From: Bondarzewia mesenterica
Taxonomy: Eukaryota; Basidiomycota; Agaricomycetes; Russulales; Bondarzewiaceae
Reading direction: 5' to 3'
Length of the DNA stretch: 64,000 bases
Assembly (NCBI GenBank): GCA_004802705.1
Contig: SGPL01000024.1
Location: 54,505 to 118,504 of the forward strand
The notes under the pieces were generated by a model, which was not told where the DNA came from, made no database searches, and saw only the letters and a program-made list of their open reading frames with translations. Positions 35,186 to 44,351 of the stretch are shown here, piece after piece. Every line of letters begins with the position of its first letter. The first letter of the stretch is position 1. The position numbers were made by a program, and so were the translations under genes.

Positions 35186-35693
35186 CAACACCAGAATGTC
35201 AGGCCATACAGGCAGATATAGATGTATAATGGAATGCCATGCTTGGGTGGTGCATATTCCTACATAGGCCGGTTCTGTGAATTTGCGAAGCATGTAAGCG
35301 CGCACAGGCTACACTGCCAAGTTTCAAGTGTTGCACCTTTTGATCTGTACAAGAATCGTATCCGGGCGAGCATTTCTGATTTGAAGGTTTCGGAACTCAA
35401 AGGTACTGCTTTCTCGATGAACAAGCAGTCTCGCTTAGTTCTGCAAGGCTTGATTTTTCATATTAAAAAAAATATGAGGAGCATTTCATGAGTTTTCGTC
35501 CAAAGTATGTAAGTGATGAATATTGGGTAGTATGTACGATACGTAGCTGAGTATACGAATAAGAATTAAGTGGCCGCAGATGTCGTAGAGTACAGGTCCC
35601 GTTGTGTGGTGTATAACGATAGTGCTTGAGCTCTCGCCGAAAGAAAAAGAATGATAAATGCCTTGACGTCCCTCCTCCCCCCTTCCGCCCATC
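35186..35693. other. intergenic region between convergent genes
   Basis: About 500 bp between DUF6534 copy 3 and the convergent 148-aa gene. Nothing recognisable was seen; it should hold both 3' UTRs. Confidence 0.5.
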
Positions 35694-36140
35694 TCACGAA
35701 GCCGGAATCCCACCGCAGCCATCACCATCCCCTGATTCGCAATGCGCACACTGCGCCCTCATCACCGCTTCAGTGTCGACAAGGAAGGATTCCTTCCAAC
35801 TACGCGTCTTCGACCCGACTGGCGGGAATCTGAAGGATTGTAATATCATCTGAAGTTCAGGCGTGGGAATCTGGTCTGAGTCGTCAGTAATGAGCGAGAA
35901 ATTGGCTTCGACGCTATGAGCAACGACATTACCTGGTCCAACGCAAACTAGGGGATCAAGCGCCCCCTGCTTGGCCTCACTCGAGGACGGGATAGCCAAA
36001 GGGCAAACCAAACCCTCGTCCCATACTGGTCGCATCGCCGCCGCCTTTATTTCTTCGATGCTCGGAGTAGCCACATCGTCTCTCGGCACGAAAGAAATCG
36101 CATTGCGCCTAGCGCGTCGAATTGCGGGGGGGTTGTTCAT
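35694..36140 (-). CDS. hypothetical protein, 148 aa
   Basis: I do not recognise the family. A single open frame on the minus strand starts at a true ATG (36,140; MNNPPAIRRARRNAISFVPR) and ends IPAS with TGA. The body contains PSIEEIKAAAMRPVWDEGLV, a hydrophobic VCVGPGNVVAHSVEANFSLI, and QMILQSFRFPPVGSKTRSW. The C-terminal part is Cys-containing and Gly/Asp-rich (CAHCESGDGDGCGG). Composition is protein-like and free of long low-complexity runs. No transmembrane helix or signal peptide is evident. It is convergent with DUF6534 copy 3. It could be a lineage-specific gene or the main exon of a longer one. Confidence 0.55.
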   Translation of the reverse strand: MNNPPAIRRARRNAISFVPRDDVATPSIEEIKAAAMRPVWDEGLVCPLAIPSSSEAKQGALDPLVCVGPGNVVAHSVEANFSLITDDSDQIPTPELQMILQSFRFPPVGSKTRSWKESFLVDTEAVMRAQCAHCESGDGDGCGGIPAS

Positions 36141-37236
36141 GGCGAGAAGAATAGAAAGACTTGGAGGATGGTTAGGGGAGGAGGAGTCAATGGCAGCGGA
36201 GAGAAAATGATGAGGGACTGTGTGCCAGCTGGCAGAGATGAAGAGACCTGATATATCCCGGCAACGCCTCAGATTTGCCGGATGATGGTCAATCCGTCAC
36301 TGCGCACCAGCCTTATTTCGAGGGTGTTCGTCCCAGTCCTCTGTTGCACTACCAGTGTCATGGTGAGAACCTCGTGATATCATGATCCAGATCTCGAGGA
36401 ACAGGTCCAGAGACGCGTGCGTCGCTTGCGCATATTGTCGTTTTCGAAGTGCACAGGCTTGGCACAGGCCATTTCAATGTAGTTTCCTTTGCAGACCTCA
36501 CACAAAAGATAATCGTTTAATTTCAATGGCAGTTGCAACTAAAAGAGTACATAAGTAAACATTCTCATAAATAAGAAAAGCGCGGCTCAAGAGGCTATGT
36601 AGATTAAAGTACGAGACCTTTGGCGGTCGGGACCAATTACTAGCTTGCAAACGTTATTTGAAAAAGATCTCGAGATGCAGTTAGTTTAAGTCTGGTTCCG
36701 TAGTGGTTCCGTCCATACGCCTCCATACGCTAGAAAAGACGGCTGGTTACCGGCTGTTACCGGTGTTGACGCGAAAGCGGACGAGCCCTGATGAGGCGAA
36801 GGTTTAAGAGACGTTTTGTGAGATCGTCACTGGTGTCAGTGTTGACCGTTGAACGCTGCAACTTGCGGGGAAGTCATGAGGTTTTGAGGGGTTCTGATTC
36901 GGTGAGTGCGCCGTAAGATATGCCCAGTCAGCAACAACCATGAATACCGAACAATTTTTTTTTTGAATTCCACCGCTTGAAGTGCACTGTGGTTGCTGCC
37001 TTCTCCCAGGCCATAGATAGTCTCACAGAAAAGTGAAAATTACGGTTTCGAATGAATGAACTGAAAGCCCAAAACAATACGACCACTTAGCAGCCTTCTG
37101 AACTAACCGTTACTCGCCATCATCATTCAATAGTCTGACCCCACCATTGAGTGGAAAGCTCAGGGCTGTCGTAAGACCTAGAAATAGCCGGTGTCCCAAT
37201 CAGAACTCTAGTCCCCTGAATGCAATGTCGAAGAAC
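36141..37236. other. intergenic region with no recognised gene
   Basis: About 1.1 kb, partly AT-rich, between the 148-aa gene and the 3' end of the dioxygenase. No conserved frame, repeat or RNA was recognised. Confidence 0.5.
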
Positions 37237-38609
37237 TTACATGTTCAAGCCGACGACAATAGAGCCAATAACACCTTCCTCGACAGCCTTACCAACAAGC
37301 TGCATGTCCATCGTCGCCTGGTAGTCCTCAGCGGTCTGGTAGGGGTACCACATATCCTCCGAGTTCGTCGTCGAATTCTCCCAAGCAATGGCGTTGTTGG
37401 TGTACGGAGCAACAGCGGCAACCTGATCCATGAATTCTTGTTCGAAGAAGAACTGGCCGGTGTGCACGGCATCAGTGGTGGCCAGGAAAGAACCATTCGA
37501 CGCGATCTCGCCGCCGGGGTANACCTTGATGTGGAAGTGGACAGCACGGCCNCTATACCAGCCAGGAACTGGAACAGAAGATGATTTAACTGCCAGTAAT
37601 GGAGAGAGACCCTGAAAAAGGACGAACCGATGGAATACATCGTCAAGTGACCATCTGCATCGGTGTGCCAAGCACCGCGCAAGAANTTGAGATTGTCCCT
37701 ATTAAATGGATGTAATGCCTTCGTTCAATCCAGGCGATGGTTGATTGTAGCGAAAACTTACTCAAGAGGTGTGTCGAGCGCCGACGAAGCGGAANTAGAG
37801 TCAGCCCCGGAATAGTACCCATAAGATGCCGTGGAAGCGACGGCGCTGTCGTTGGCCTATTGACTTCCGGTCAGCGATAATACTAGAAGGTCTCGATGTT
37901 TCAAGACGTACCGAACCGCTAGGCATTGCGGACATGCTACCTGTGGGTGCAGCTGACATGCTCATGTTGCCGGATGGAGCAGCGCCGCCGGAACCTCCGC
38001 CAAATCCTCCGCCATTGGCGAGGAAAGCACCGGTCTCAGCGACNTAACCAGCACTAAGANTACGCATGAGTNANTCNNGCCCAACGCATCCNATACAAGA
38101 GAAAACCCCACTAGTATCCGGTGGAGTTGCANTGCCACGCATCGATCCAAGCCTGAACAGGCTTGCAAGTGTTGATATCAACGAAGTCCGCCTCAACAGT
38201 CATGGGAANACCAAGTTGGCCCCCAGNAATGTTCTGGCGNACGAGATGTCCCAGAACGTGGTAGGGACCCTGAGTGACCTCAGGAGCGAGCTGAGCTGAN
38301 GAGTTGCGGGTGTCCACAGGGAGCATGTGCGGCTGAGAGTGNCCCTCCGCACGNGCAGCGAGGGCGCGCTTCGTGTTACGTTTCGCCCGGCGAGCAGAGA
38401 TGATGGAACNGCACTTGTCGTGCAGTTCACGGTTGGCATGCGTGTATGCACGGCGGTACTGGTTAACGGCCTCCCGCTTGATNGGACCATGAGCTGGATT
38501 AGGTCGTTGCAACACAGTCAACATTGGTCTGCATGAATTCAGGGAATGTTTGCTTACCGGATGCGGCGGCAGCAGCAACGAGCACAGTAAAAGCAGAGGA
38601 AAGCCGCAT
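37237..38609 (-). CDS. secreted intradiol ring-cleavage dioxygenase
   Basis: Extracellular fungal intradiol dioxygenases open catechol-type rings of lignin-derived aromatics using non-haem Fe(III). On the minus strand the ATG at 38,609 opens MRLSSAFTVLVAAAASG, a clear signal peptide. A basic pro-like region follows, then the family block APEVTQGPYHVLGHL (about 38,255-38,300) and an exon from TVEADFVDINTCKPVQAWID to CNSTGYYSGV. A Gly/Ser-rich linker unique to the secreted class lies near 37,900-38,030. LRGAWHTDADGHLTMYSI joins across a 5'-GTTCGT intron to VPGWYxGRAVHFHIK, whose Tyr and His residues are metal ligands. The protein ends VGLNM with TAA (complement of 37,237-37,239). About fifteen bases are undetermined (N), so some residues are unknown. 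No frameshift is needed to join the exons. Confidence 0.87.
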
Positions 38610-38699
38610 GAATGTTANAAGTGCGAAGGCTTTTTAGAGGTGGATACCAAATGAGAAAGGCGATGAACCTGTTGGTCTACCATGGTCTGTCTCCGTGGG

Positions 38700-38706
38700 T
38701 TTTATA
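38700..38706 (-). promoter_or_regulatory. TATA box of the intradiol dioxygenase gene
   Basis: TATAAAA on the minus strand lies 91 nt upstream of the ATG at 38,609. Sequence and spacing both suit a fungal core promoter. Confidence 0.6.
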
Positions 38707-38709
38707 CCC

Positions 38710-39465
38710 ACTCGGGTAAATTTTGGAGTTGGTCTAGCTTGAACTGTGCGCAGCATGCAAATGACCACTTTGTCGTACTGGCAAGAGTTTAATAGCCAAT
38801 GAGAGGTTTCTCTTTTGGAAGCTGCGGAGAAGCATTGGAAATCTCGACTTGATGCTGCGGAATATCCGAGCATTTGACTGTTGTAACCTCAACCAAGAGA
38901 TACGCTTCCACAAACTCGGGATATGATGGCGGCCGGAACAGTGGATATGACGGTCGACGATCGCNCATGACAGAGCTCTTTGTAAAGCCAAAACCTTCAA
39001 GCTTCAAGCCTCGTCCATTGCCGAGGATCAGGAAGAAGTCGCAACTTTTGGCCCATTCACAGACCGCAAGAATANGTCTCTGAGTGCTAATTAGTATGCT
39101 GCTATTCAGACGAGAACAAATGCGTACTTGTATATTCGAGGCTATAAGACCTCGAATCCAGCCACACAGTGCGCGAACTTTTGCGCATGACTCTTCATAA
39201 CTGGAGTCAACGAGGTGAGTGCAGCGAACAACAATTGGAANCTTTTTTGGCGAATCTGAGNAAATGACAAAGGATTACGGAAAGTACGTAGAGGNCTCGT
39301 AGGCCAGATCGATTTGAGGCTNGTGAGCGCAGCGGGCAAGGCCGCCANGGGGACAACTGTAGTCTCAACCAGTGACATATGTGAAGCTTGNANNTGCTTG
39401 GACTCATATTATCCTGAGGCTTTCTGATTTGAAGTCCAGCAAAAACGATCGTAGGGTATAGGTAC
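38710..39465. other. intergenic region upstream of the dioxygenase
   Basis: About 750 bp with scattered undetermined bases. No recognisable frame. It contains the dioxygenase promoter and leads into the unreadable block. Confidence 0.45.
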
Positions 39466-40149
39466 GNTNNAGGTATGCAGTCANGNCTACANNNNTNNGG
39501 TACNNNGGNACAGTNCGGNGACNGNNCCGGCNNCCGNNNCANNNGNNNNACANGCGTCNGANNGNNTCNGNCANNACANTNNGAAAACNNGNNAGACGNG
39601 NCNNNTNNNTNTNNNATCNACCTTGNNNTNNNCNTNTTCCTGNCTCNNNATCCTNNTCAACGAANTNNGANACNACGNATGNTNNNNACCANGNNTGCNN
39701 TCNACATGCNGNNNNCNAATCNGANNNCGNCGGAAATCNCGCNNNTNNCGNCCNNNCNGNCNATGACTCNNACNNCGTTCGNNCANNNTTCNNNCANNNN
39801 TNNNNCNNANTCTNTGAANGGNNNCNNNGNTATNNNAACGTNTTGCTATTCNCGTCTNNNTNTNNNNTNNNNNNNNNNNNNNNNNNNNNNNNNNNNNNNN
39901 NNNNNNNNNNNNNNNNNNNNNNNNNNNNNNNNNNNNNNNNNNNNNNNNNNNNNNNNNNNNNNNNNNNNNNNNNNNNNNNNNNNNNNNNNNNNNNNNNNNN
40001 NNNNNNNNNNNNNNNNNNNNNNNNNNNNNNNNNNNNNNNNNNNNNNNNNNNNNNNNNNNNNNNNNNNNNNNNNNNNNNNNNNNNNNNNNNNNNNNNNNNN
40101 NNNNNNNNNNNNNNNNNNNNNNNNNGCTNGNCGNNGTATCNNNNTNNNC
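39466..40149. other. unreadable N-rich block and assembly gap
   Basis: From about 39,466 undetermined bases become dense, and 39,869-40,125 is a solid run of 257 N. The long open frames reported across this block on both strands are artefacts of N codons. The 5' exons of the second Enhancer-of-zeste-type gene should lie inside it. The solid run may be an estimated rather than true gap length. Confidence 0.9.
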
Positions 40150-42505
40150 GATGATCCAGATCATATGCCCTTCATACCGTTTGCAGATGATGCGAATTTC
40201 AATGAAGGCCAGAATATCGAAAGATACACCTACTTGGCCTGGAAGACCCAGTTCCATGACCCTGACAGTATGAATTCAACGAAAACCCCCAGGTTTTATT
40301 TGACTGATCACAATCTATACGGCGTATGGCCTCTTTCAGTGGACCTGATTATTCTAGAGACTTCATCGCGTCTTCAAAGAGAGTGGTCAATGACCGCGCA
40401 GCAAATTGAACAGACCGGCGTACTTCCAACATCTCTTTTTGGACAAAAAAACATGAGTACCGGCCTCATACTTAACGGTTCACAGAGGTAATCATCATTT
40501 TTTACATTCTTTCTATCGAGGTCATCTCAAGAATAAGTTCAGAGATTTCGTTCACTGGCCCTTTGGCAGGCCTCAGATACTGCAAAGTGCCGAGGCTCAG
40601 TGTGCTCCTGGTGCGAACGATCTCTATGGCCGGATACGGACTGTCAACGAGACGTTCTGTCCAAACCTAAATTGTGTCGACTATTACTGTCTACCGCACG
40701 GTGCGTTCCTTGACCTTCCATTTGGAGTGGCAGAGGTGTTGAACGTTCATTCACGGTGCAGTGAATCCAACAGCACTTCGTCTGCCTCCAACCTCTCCAG
40801 TCTCACAGGCGGAACTTCTTCAAGAGGTACATATACCTTGTAGCTCGCTCTGTTTTATTTTACACAAAACTTGGAACATAGTATGTCCTCTTCGCTTGCT
40901 TAATCTCCCCGTTGACAGGGTCTCTGTCTCGCCTCTAGAAAAAAAATTAGCTGGACGGAGGCAGAGCAAAATGAGCTGCGTGACCTCCTCCTTCTCGACC
41001 TCGAGCTCACTCCATGTGATCTGGCGGGGCTGATGCGAAAGTCTTGCCGAGAAGTAGGCTATTAGAACGTTCGTGCGTTGTTCATTTTTTCTGACTTTTA
41101 AATCACCGCGGACAGGTGTACGCTATGCGCCCAGCCTTCCTGCGACCTGTTCCTCAGCTTCCAGCCCAGTCTGTAGCCAAGGGGAAGACCGAGGCTCAAT
41201 ATGGTATGACCGAATTCCAGGTGACTCGGACACTCACCGCAACTAAGTGCTTTCTCGCAGCCGATATCGAAGCCATCTCGTTCACCCCGTGCGCCCAGCA
41301 TTCTAATCTTGCAAGCAACTTCCCCGGACATGTCCCACTGACAATGAATCATATACAGGGATGACCCATGCACTCACAGAGGACAATGTACATCCGATTT
41401 ATGCCCATGCTTTGAAAATGAATCGCACTGCGAACGAAATTGTCATTGTCCGTTGGATTGTAAGCACTTATCTTTCTCTTTGTTGACACCCATCTCACGA
41501 CGACGAACTGTCATTCTGCAATTATGTAGGCCCACGGCGCTGGCGAGGATGCGGGTGTAGTATATACACGACAGCGCTCCTCGTTTGTCGGACGGATCGA
41601 TGCGCATGCTTCCGCGCAAGTAGGGAATGTGATCCGGAGTTGTGTGGAAGATGCCTAGCCAGGTAATGTCCTTCTTCAATCGTGCTCAACCAATTTCTAC
41701 TTGCTTAACACTCACCGGCACTTCTTGCCTGTTTCCTACTTGATGCGACATAAAGTGGTGAGTGGTAACGAGTCTCGGAGTTGACGTTGTCAGTGAATAT
41801 GTTGGAGTAGATGCAGCTGCCGATATCTGTCAAAATTCTTCTATTCAGCAGGGCCGCAGCAAGGCTGTGGAAGTGTTGGCCTCCGACAATGGTCTTGGGC
41901 TGTTTGCTGCGGAACCTATGGAAGAGAAGGATTTCATAATAGGTGAATCTCCGTCGGCTCTCCTCCTCTATTCTGGCTCCGATTTTGAATGCATGCCGCA
42001 GAATATGTAGGGGAAATTGTATATGAGCCGACGATAGATTCTCGCGAGTGCGTATTCAGCTGTTACCGACCACGGGACTTGTTATCCCCTCGACACTTGC
42101 TCACCTTATCTTTCTACCCGTTCCCCGCGTTCAGAGACCTCGCGCGGCATCGACAACGCAACTATGTCTTTGCTTTAAATGGGTCGTTCGCCCTCGATGC
42201 CGTGTATGCAGGCAACGCCGCTCGCTATATCAATCATGGAACAGCTGAGAGCGCGAACTGTGATGCGCACGGTAAGCAGCGTTCCTCGACTTTATCGGAT
42301 ACTTTTTCAATGTATGGGATGCTAGTTCGTTTGGTGAACGGGGAGCACCGGATTGGTATTTTCGCTGGTGAGTTTGTCCTCTTTGATGGCGGAGAGCGTA
42401 GTGATATCTGACGAGTCGCTCGTGCCTGTAGCGAGGGATATCGAGGCTGGAGACGAACTCTTTCTCAATTATGGAGGTATATTCTTTCATAATGGTGTCC
42501 AATAG
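40150..42505 (+). CDS. Enhancer-of-zeste-type SET-domain histone methyltransferase, copy 2 (5' end in gap)
   Basis: This is a paralogue of the gene at 9,136-11,922 with the same domain order. The readable part begins MPFIPFADDANFNEGQN and LAWKTQFHDPD, matching FIPFADAGF and MAWQSHFYDPD of copy 1. Then come DFVHWPFGRPQILQS, the zinc cluster FCPNLNCVDYYCLPH (about 40,652-40,700), and a SANT-like WTEAEQNELRDLLLLDLELT with PCDLAGLMRKSCRE. The CXC domain reads PCTHRGQCTSDLCPCFENES, then CERNCHCPLDC (about 41,365-41,460), and after an intron RRWRGCGC to CDPELCGRC. The SET domain has GLGLFA, EYVGEIVYEP, RYINHGTAESANCDAH (NC motif intact), LVNGEHRIGIFA and ELFLNYGG, ending GVQ with TAG 42,503-42,505. 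It is predicted to be catalytically competent, probably on H3K27, by family. The start codon is not visible. Confidence 0.82.
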
Positions 42506-42748
42506 CATGCGCGAAGGACTTTTCCATGATGTTTTATGACTTGGGCTGTGCTTTGAGTCGCTATCCATTATTCATCAGTGAGCTGCCTATGCGACCTCGA
42601 TTACTGTCAACGAAAACATGTGAAACTGAGAGAAAGAGCTACCTGCATTACAGTGAAGATGAATGAAGATGAATGGCAAGATCAACACAATTACAGCGGT
42701 CGTAGAATACATGGCGGTACAACGGAACGCATCCGTTTACTCAGCCGT

Positions 42749-43338
42749 CTAATCGTCGTCACCGCGATCCTCACTGGCCTCTCCTGCTCTCGAATTTGCA
42801 GCTGCCGCCGCCTGGTGCTGTATGTCGATGTGCAAGTAAGTAAAGCTATCCACAACAGCAAGGTGCGAATAGTGAGATCCAAGACAATCGTACCTGGCGC
42901 AACTTGGCAAGATGGATCTTCAGTGTCTCCGCGTAATTCTCGAACCCAAGTGACATCATAGCGTAAAGGATGTCCTCCCCTCCGATCGTCTTTCGCTTCT
43001 CGAGCTGGCATTTCTCAGCAGCCTCCGACGTGATGAAGCTGATGAACTCAGAGACGCATTCCTGAACGCACTCTTTCGCGTCTTTTGCAATTTTCGCGGT
43101 CGGAGGGACCGCGTTTTTCATGATACGGGACACGTTCGCGATCTGCGATGCATGAAGAGAGAAAAGAGGTCAAAACATATGCGCGAACACTCACAGGAAG
43201 ATAGCGGTCTTGTTCGCGGTATTCGCCCACCTCTTGCTCGGTGATGGGTGCGGCTTCGCGGGCATCTGGCTGTGCTGCAGCAGGGACACCACCCGAATCG
43301 TCTGTTTGCGGGGCGATGTTGGGAGGAAAGTCAGACAT
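42749..43338 (-). CDS. HAP3: NF-YB / HAP3 CCAAT-binding factor subunit
   Basis: HAP3 pairs with HAP5 through a histone fold and, with HAP2, binds CCAAT boxes to regulate respiratory and secondary genes. On the minus strand the ATG at 43,338 opens [27 protein letters not shown] precedes a GTGAGT donor, and exon 2 continues [60 protein letters not shown] and [20 protein letters not shown], the complete conserved core. A last small exon after an intron at about 42,815-42,895 adds [20 protein letters not shown] and a TAG (complement of 42,749-42,751). It is convergent with the SET gene, only about 240 bp away. It is intact. Confidence 0.95.
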
Positions 43339-43610
43339 TACTATCGGTGGGAGAGGTGCTCGGCGTCGGCGTCGCCGCCGTCGATGCTCGAGAAGACACC
43401 CAGAATGACCACGACCCCCAAGTCGTGGGAATTGTCTGATTGCCCCGCATTCGATGACCCGGCCCGCCCTTGCCGTAGTCGCCTGCTATAAGAAACTTGA
43501 ACTTGAAAGTAATTGTATATCTAGCATCACCCACATTTACCAGTGAGTACACATTTGTGGTTGTGCCGTATAGAATTTCTGACCTTCGTTGACAGAATCT
43601 TAGTGTCTAC

Positions 43611-43986
43611 GGACAGGTCTCACTCGCACGGGCGTCCATCTCTGCCGCCTCGAACCAGAGACGAAGAGCACCGTCGCTCACTGGCACACTGCAGACGATG
43701 AGTAGATTTTTGTATTCTCTTGCGGTTCGAATGCATCGCTCGTTGTGCACGAAGCCAGACAATATGAAGCGAGTCGTATTACATGCAGGCGACTTTTTCG
43801 GATTTCCTGCAGGCATGAGGGTCGGGCGCAAGTTGTCGAGTGGCGACTCTGAACTGCAATACCTCGTCGGAGAAAGCAGGGAAAGGCTTGATGCTGTGCA
43901 CTATCCGACGTTGAACAAGCCTTGTCATTGATCGTATGGATACTGGAGATAGCTGGTAGGTCAACGAGGACAATGCCACCAAGTAG
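43611..43986 (+). pseudogene. cupin-fold protein, degraded remnant
   Basis: Translated pieces match a cupin protein broken in several places. LTRTGVHLCRLEPETKSTVA runs into HWHTADDE, then a TAG stands where the family has Trp, and the frame continues IFVFSCGSNASLVVHEARQ. The frame then shifts by one to VVLHAGDFFGFPAGMR, SELQYLVGESRERLDAVHYP and TLNK. A second shift gives LVIDRMDTGDSW, another TAG, and VNEDNATK. The conserved blocks HWH, HAGDFFGFPAG and YLVG...HYP are in the normal cupin order. At least two frameshifts and two in-frame stops make it non-functional as read. It lies head-to-head with HAP3. A faint similar stretch near 44,120-44,160 may be a further remnant, but that is uncertain. 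Confidence 0.7.
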
Positions 43987-44351
43987 CTTTCTAGACATTA
44001 TCATCACGAAGGACCTTACCAGGAGTCCCATCTTTCAACATGGTCATAGATTCGAGGACTGCCCATTTCACGGACTTCATCGCTTTTACATTAACTAGAC
44101 TCCATCCTTCTAGTATGAAAATCCACGAAATCGTATTGCACGCAGATCACCACCAGTGTTCGAGCGCTCTTGAATCATGTAAGAGTTTTCTCCACCAGCT
44201 GGCAACATGAGAACTTGAGGAAGGTGTCGAGCTCACAGTGGAGGAGAACGAGTTGGAGTGTCAATGTAAATGAGCTGGGTATTACTTGTGATAACTGCTA
44301 CATGATATATGCACTATGAATACACGATGATGTCTGCACGAGCACCAACCA

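Noticed and set aside
39475..40140. Very long open frames on both strands
   Set aside because: They exist only because runs of N are translated as unknown residues.
43723..43740. tRNA B-box-like text (GGTTCGAATGC)
   Set aside because: It lies inside the cupin remnant and has no matching T-stem, acceptor stem or A box. A similar text near 27,563 also lacks tRNA structure.
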